DNA of 16,171 bases. Source: DASZMJ01 sp035551935 (GTDB lineage Bacteria; Planctomycetota; Planctomycetia; Isosphaerales; Isosphaeraceae). Below, piece after piece: positions 13,620 to 16,171 of this stretch (within the stretch, counting starts at the first letter, position 1; each line of letters begins with the position of its first letter). The stretch covers positions 1-16,171 of the forward strand of contig DASZMJ010000279.1 of NCBI GenBank assembly GCA_035551935.1. The letters run 5' to 3'. The notes beneath the pieces are model-generated. The model did no database searches and was not told where the DNA came from. It worked only from the letters and a program-made list of their open reading frames with translations. Made by a program: the position numbers and the translations under genes.

Positions 13620-14594
13620 TCAGCGGCGGAAGCGTTCCGCCGCGAGGTCGGCGATCCGGTTGATCAAGGTCTCGTAGTCGATTCCCGCGGCGGCGGCGGC
13701 GGCGGCGAACTCGCCGGAGGATTCGAGGTAACAACTGGCGTTGACCTCGATCACGTAGATGTCGCCCGCGTCGGTGAGCCGGAGGTCGACCCGGCCGTAG
13801 TCGCGGACTTTCAGCGCCCGGTAGGCCGCGAGCGAGACCTCCTGGAGCCGGGCCCGCAGGTCGTCGGGCAACTCGGCGAGGACCGGGCGCGTCCCTCGGT
13901 ATTCGGGCGAGTCTTCGGCCCACTTCGCCTTGCCGTCGAGGACCCGAGGCAACCCGTCGGGGAGCCCGCCGAAGTCCATCTCGATCGGCGGAAACGCGAT
14001 CGGCTCGCCGTTGCCGAGCACGCCGACATAGAACTCCCGGCCCTCGATGTACTCCTCGGCCAGCGCCGCGCCGTCGAAGGATTTGCGGATCGCCGCGACC
14101 CGCGTCATCAGGGCGTCGGCGTCGTGGACCAGCGACCTCTTGCCGTCGATCCCGAGCGAGGCGTCGGCCTTCAACGGCTTGACGAACAGGGGCATCCTCA
14201 GGTTGCCGCCGGTCTCGAAGCCGTCGCGGTCGAAGACGGCGAAGTCGGGCACGCGGATCTCGTCGTAAGCCAGTACCTTTTTCGCGAGCGCCTTGTCCGT
14301 CCGGAGCGAGAGCTCGGCGGGGCCGCCGCCGGTGTAGGGAAGCTTCAGCAGGTCGAGGACCCCGGCCACCTGGACGTCGCCGATCAACTCGTCGCCGAAG
14401 CACTCCAGCAGGTGGAAGACGAGGTCGGGCTTGCGGCGCTTCAGGCCGGAGACGAGCCGACCCAGGTCGTCATGGACGCCGAGGATCGACGGGTTGTGTC
14501 CCCCCGCCTTCAGTGCTCGGGCCACCTGGGGGACGACGGCGTCGTATGCCTTCGAGCCCTCCTCGTCCACGTGGGTCAGGATCGTGATCCGCAT
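13620..14594 (-). CDS. ATP-grasp protein, D-alanine-D-alanine-ligase-like
   Basis: A 324-residue ATP-grasp enzyme resembling the D-Ala-D-Ala ligase family in fold and length. Visible: N-terminal domain MRITILTHVDEEGSKAYDAVVPQVARAL, PDLVFHLLECFGDE (family pattern VFxxLHGxxGED, here altered) and LPYTGGGPAELSLRTDKALAKKVL. ATP-grasp elements are FVKPLKADASLGI (Lys139), AEEYIEGREFYVGVLG (180-194), Asp270 in YGRVDLRL, and Glu283/Asn285 in YVIEVNASCYL, the Mg-binding ExN motif. The usual ExNTxPG end is replaced by EVNASCYLE, so a different carboxylate-amine substrate is likely. A GCG heptamer encodes a short poly-Ala run near residue 300. The longer open frame upstream is not coding; the start at 14594 begins the first beta strand, with GGAGG 12 nt before it. 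Divergent from the metallopeptidase-like gene. Confidence 0.85.
   Translation of the reverse strand: MRITILTHVDEEGSKAYDAVVPQVARALKAGGHNPSILGVHDDLGRLVSGLKRRKPDLVFHLLECFGDELIGDVQVAGVLDLLKLPYTGGGPAELSLRTDKALAKKVLAYDEIRVPDFAVFDRDGFETGGNLRMPLFVKPLKADASLGIDGKRSLVHDADALMTRVAAIRKSFDGAALAEEYIEGREFYVGVLGNGEPIAFPPIEMDFGGLPDGLPRVLDGKAKWAEDSPEYRGTRPVLAELPDDLRARLQEVSLAAYRALKVRDYGRVDLRLTDAGDIYVIEVNASCYLESSGEFAAAAAAAGIDYETLINRIADLAAERFRR
13687..13707. repeat. Seven-copy GCG trinucleotide tract inside the ATP-grasp gene
   Basis: Seven perfect GCG copies (21 nt) encode part of an Ala run before GIDYETL. Slippage here would add or remove alanines without a frameshift. Confidence 0.8.
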
Positions 14595-14732
14595 CGCCAG
14601 ACATGACCTCCGGGCCGGCCTCATCGAGCGGGCCAACCCGTTGCAAACCACGGGCCGACCCCGGGCGGTATGTCGGTTGCTCGTGAGTCCCGCCGGGCCC
14701 TCGGCCGGAGAAGAGGGCCCGGGAGTGCGGCG

Positions 14733-15755
14733 ATGCGGTCCGACGAATCCTCGCGAGTGCCGACCCCGCCCCGCTGGTCGGTCCCGATCCGCGACCTCGG
14801 GCTGACGATTGAGGGCTCGACTCTCGAGCCGGTGCTCGCCGAGTTCGCACACGAGCTTCAGGCCGCGGGGATCACTCGGGTCCGACCGAAGTTCTACCTC
14901 TCGACGGAATGGGGGGTGCCCGAGGGGAGCGTCGCCGTGGCGATCCCGTTTTACCTGGCGCGGCCCGACCTGACGCTCCTCCACGCCGAGCGGGTGGGTC
15001 ACCTCGAAGGGGTCGGCCGGTCGGACCTCCTGCGCTACCTCCGGCACGAGATGGGACACGTCGTCAACTACGCCTATCGCCTCTTCGAGTCGCCCGAGTG
15101 GGTCGAGTCCTTCGGGCCGATGGACCGGCCTTACCTCGAGGAATACCGGCTCGAGCCGTTCAGCCGGCGATACGTCCGACACCTCCCCGGCTGGTACGCC
15201 CAGAAGCACCCCGACGAGGACTGGGCCGAGACGTTCGCCGTCTGGATGACGCCCGGGCTCGACTGGCACGCCGAGTACGCCGACTGGCCCGAGGCGCTGG
15301 CCAAACTCCAGTACTGCGACCGGACGATGGCCGCGCTGGCCGACCGCGACCCCGTCGTCACGGCCGACGACACCGACGAGGACGTCGGCGACCTGGCGGT
15401 CACGGTCGACGACTTCTACGGCCCGACGACCGGCCCGGCTGCCGAGCGGTTCCCGCCCGGTCTCGACGCCGCCCTCCGCGACGTCTTCCCCGAGCCGGGT
15501 CCTCAGGGCGGTGACCTTCGATCGGCCTCGCGGCTGATCGGCGAGCTCGAGCTGCCGCTCGTCGCCTCGATCTATCACTGGACCGGCCACTTCCCCGAAC
15601 GGACCCGCCCTCTCCTCAGGCAACTCGCCGCGCGGGCCGATGCACTCGGCCTCTCCTTCTCCGGCGAGGACGCCAGCCGCGCCGCCGTCGGCCTCGCGTC
15701 GCTGGTCACTGCACTGGCGATGAACCACGTCCACCGCGGCGCGTATCTCCTCTGA
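14733..15755 (+). CDS. Putative zinc metallopeptidase-like protein (HEMGH)
   Basis: A 340-residue protein with no signal peptide. Zinc-protease signature: RYLRHEMGHVVNYAYRLF with HEMGH at 105-109, and a probable third ligand Glu166 in DEDWAETFAVWMTP, about 57 residues later, as in gluzincin-like families. This resembles the 'putative zinc-binding metallopeptidase' proteins found widely in bacteria, whose substrates are unknown. The C-terminal third is acidic (ADDTDEDVGDLAVTVDD) and then helical, ending in NHVHRGAYLL. The start at 14733 is chosen because GGGAG lies 7 nt upstream; an ATG 63 nt earlier in frame gives an unlikely Arg-rich extension. The divergent ATP-grasp gene is 138 nt away, and the two probably share regulation and perhaps a pathway in peptide or cell-wall modification, which is an inference from context. 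Confidence 0.78.
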   Translation: MRSDESSRVPTPPRWSVPIRDLGLTIEGSTLEPVLAEFAHELQAAGITRVRPKFYLSTEWGVPEGSVAVAIPFYLARPDLTLLHAERVGHLEGVGRSDLLRYLRHEMGHVVNYAYRLFESPEWVESFGPMDRPYLEEYRLEPFSRRYVRHLPGWYAQKHPDEDWAETFAVWMTPGLDWHAEYADWPEALAKLQYCDRTMAALADRDPVVTADDTDEDVGDLAVTVDDFYGPTTGPAAERFPPGLDAALRDVFPEPGPQGGDLRSASRLIGELELPLVASIYHWTGHFPERTRPLLRQLAARADALGLSFSGEDASRAAVGLASLVTALAMNHVHRGAYLL

Positions 15756-15948
15756 CACGCATCCGACAGCTCGGTACGGGCCACCGGTCTCCGCCTCGAA
15801 AGATGTCCCTCGCGGCTGGAGTCGTCGAGGCCGATGGACCGGATCGCGCGGCCGGACGGCGATCCCGACACACGCCCCGGCAGGCGCAACAGGCCGTCGC
15901 CGGCGTCCAGTCCGGTCGGATCGTCGGGCGCGGTGGCCGGGCCGTTCG

Positions 15949-15964
15949 GTTCCGGCGCCGGAAC
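15949..15964. repeat. Perfect 16-nt palindrome
   Basis: GTTCCGGCGCCGGAAC, in the otherwise empty 233-nt gap after the metallopeptidase-like gene and just before the tRNA fragment. No T-tract follows; role unknown. Confidence 0.6.
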
Positions 15965-15988
15965 TCACCGCCGTTCTTCGACTTCAAA

Positions 15989-16035
15989 TGCCGGAGACAG
16001 GACTTGAACCTGCACGAGCATGGTTAGCTCACTAA
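15989..16035 (-). pseudogene. 3' fragment of a tRNA-Leu gene (probable integrase attachment-site scar)
   Basis: Read on the minus strand: an anticodon-stem 3' arm CTTAG; a long variable arm, GAGC-TAACCAT-GCTC; a perfect T-arm, GCAGG-TTCAAGT-CCTGT; then the acceptor strand CTCCGGC and discriminator A at 15989. The long variable arm and the CGTGCAGGTTCAAGTCC context point to tRNA-Leu. No anticodon loop, D-arm or 5' acceptor strand (GCCGGAG expected) is found up to the window end, so the gene is not complete. Such 3' halves are typical of one end of an element integrated in a tRNA gene. Confidence 0.7.
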
Positions 16036-16055
16036 GCAGGTCCGCAGTAGTTTTT

Positions 16056-16171
16056 TCACAGGACTGATCTCAGCCAGAATTCCTCCGAGAGGACACCGGC
16101 CTTCGTCAGCGCCTCGTGCGACGTCAGGCCCCCGAGGTAGCCGACGAACCGATCCACATGGTCATCGATCG
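16056..16171 (-). CDS. C-terminal end of an unknown protein, 5' part outside window
   Basis: An open frame enters from the right edge and ends in TGA at 16058-16056, 20 nt before the tRNA fragment. The visible 37 residues include DDHVDRFVGYLGG and SHEALTKAGVLSEEFW, and codon use is GC3-rich like real genes except in the last few codons. I do not recognise the family. If the tRNA fragment is an element boundary, this would be the first gene inside the element. Confidence 0.4.
   Translation of the reverse strand, partial: IDDHVDRFVGYLGGLTSHEALTKAGVLSEEFWLRSVL

Noticed and set aside
14595..15968. Upstream extension of the ATP-grasp frame to 782 codons
   Set aside because: It runs antisense through the metallopeptidase-like gene; the ligase fold begins at the ATG at 14594.
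15803..16027. 74-codon plus-strand frame ending in RRQDLNLHEHG
   Set aside because: The terminal peptide is the antisense translation of the tRNA-Leu T-arm, a well-known annotation artefact.

Overview
The window looks like part of a planctomycete chromosome, probably from the Isosphaeraceae/Gemmatales side. GC content is very high. The leftmost gene is a PVC-type secreted dehydrogenase with a beta-propeller and HEAT repeats. Isolated coiled-coil, Gfo/Idh/MocA and CsrA genes, and a repeat-rich intergenic island, fit the same picture. The lineage is inferred from gene content and style; no marker gene is present.

Layout. 1-1961 (-): propeller/HEAT dehydrogenase, cut by the window edge. 1962-3277: no gene, but a dense island of interspersed, tandem and inverted repeats. 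3278-3769 (+): DinB-like metalloprotein. 3925-5166 (+): secreted alpha/beta hydrolase, convergent by 3 nt with 5170-6204 (-), an isocitrate-type dehydrogenase. 6473-7093 and 7121-8185 (+): membrane-anchored coiled-coil protein, then a Gfo/Idh/MocA oxidoreductase. 8289-8486 (-): csrA, with a strong promoter about 300 nt upstream. 8853-12816 (-): a four-gene signalling operon. 13272-13514 (+): small BON-domain protein. 13620-14594 (-) and 14733-15755 (+): divergent ATP-grasp ligase-like protein and zinc metallopeptidase-like protein. 15989-16035 (-): 3' fragment of a tRNA-Leu gene, probably an attachment-site scar. 16056-16171 (-): C-terminal end of an unknown gene.

The most interesting part is 8.3-13.5 kb. 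A protoglobin-coupled soluble histidine kinase, a double receiver protein, a REC-PAS histidine kinase and a REC-ANTAR (RNA-binding antiterminator) protein are encoded in series. Two of the three junctions are ATGA overlaps and the third is a 6-nt gap. csrA, a second RNA-binding regulator, lies just downstream on the same strand. The operon leader has a good sigma70-type promoter, an inverted repeat over the -35, a candidate hexaloop hairpin, a possible antiterminator pairing, and an intrinsic-terminator-like hairpin ending in six T. A strong Shine-Dalgarno and an ATG come only after that. The divergent BON gene has its own promoter and terminator-like hairpin, and the two terminators share the 14-mer GGGTTTTTTCGTGG. 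I infer a gas- or redox-sensing phosphorelay whose output is transcript antitermination, perhaps of its own operon and the BON gene. The genes and leader elements are visible in the sequence; the regulatory circuit is a hypothesis.
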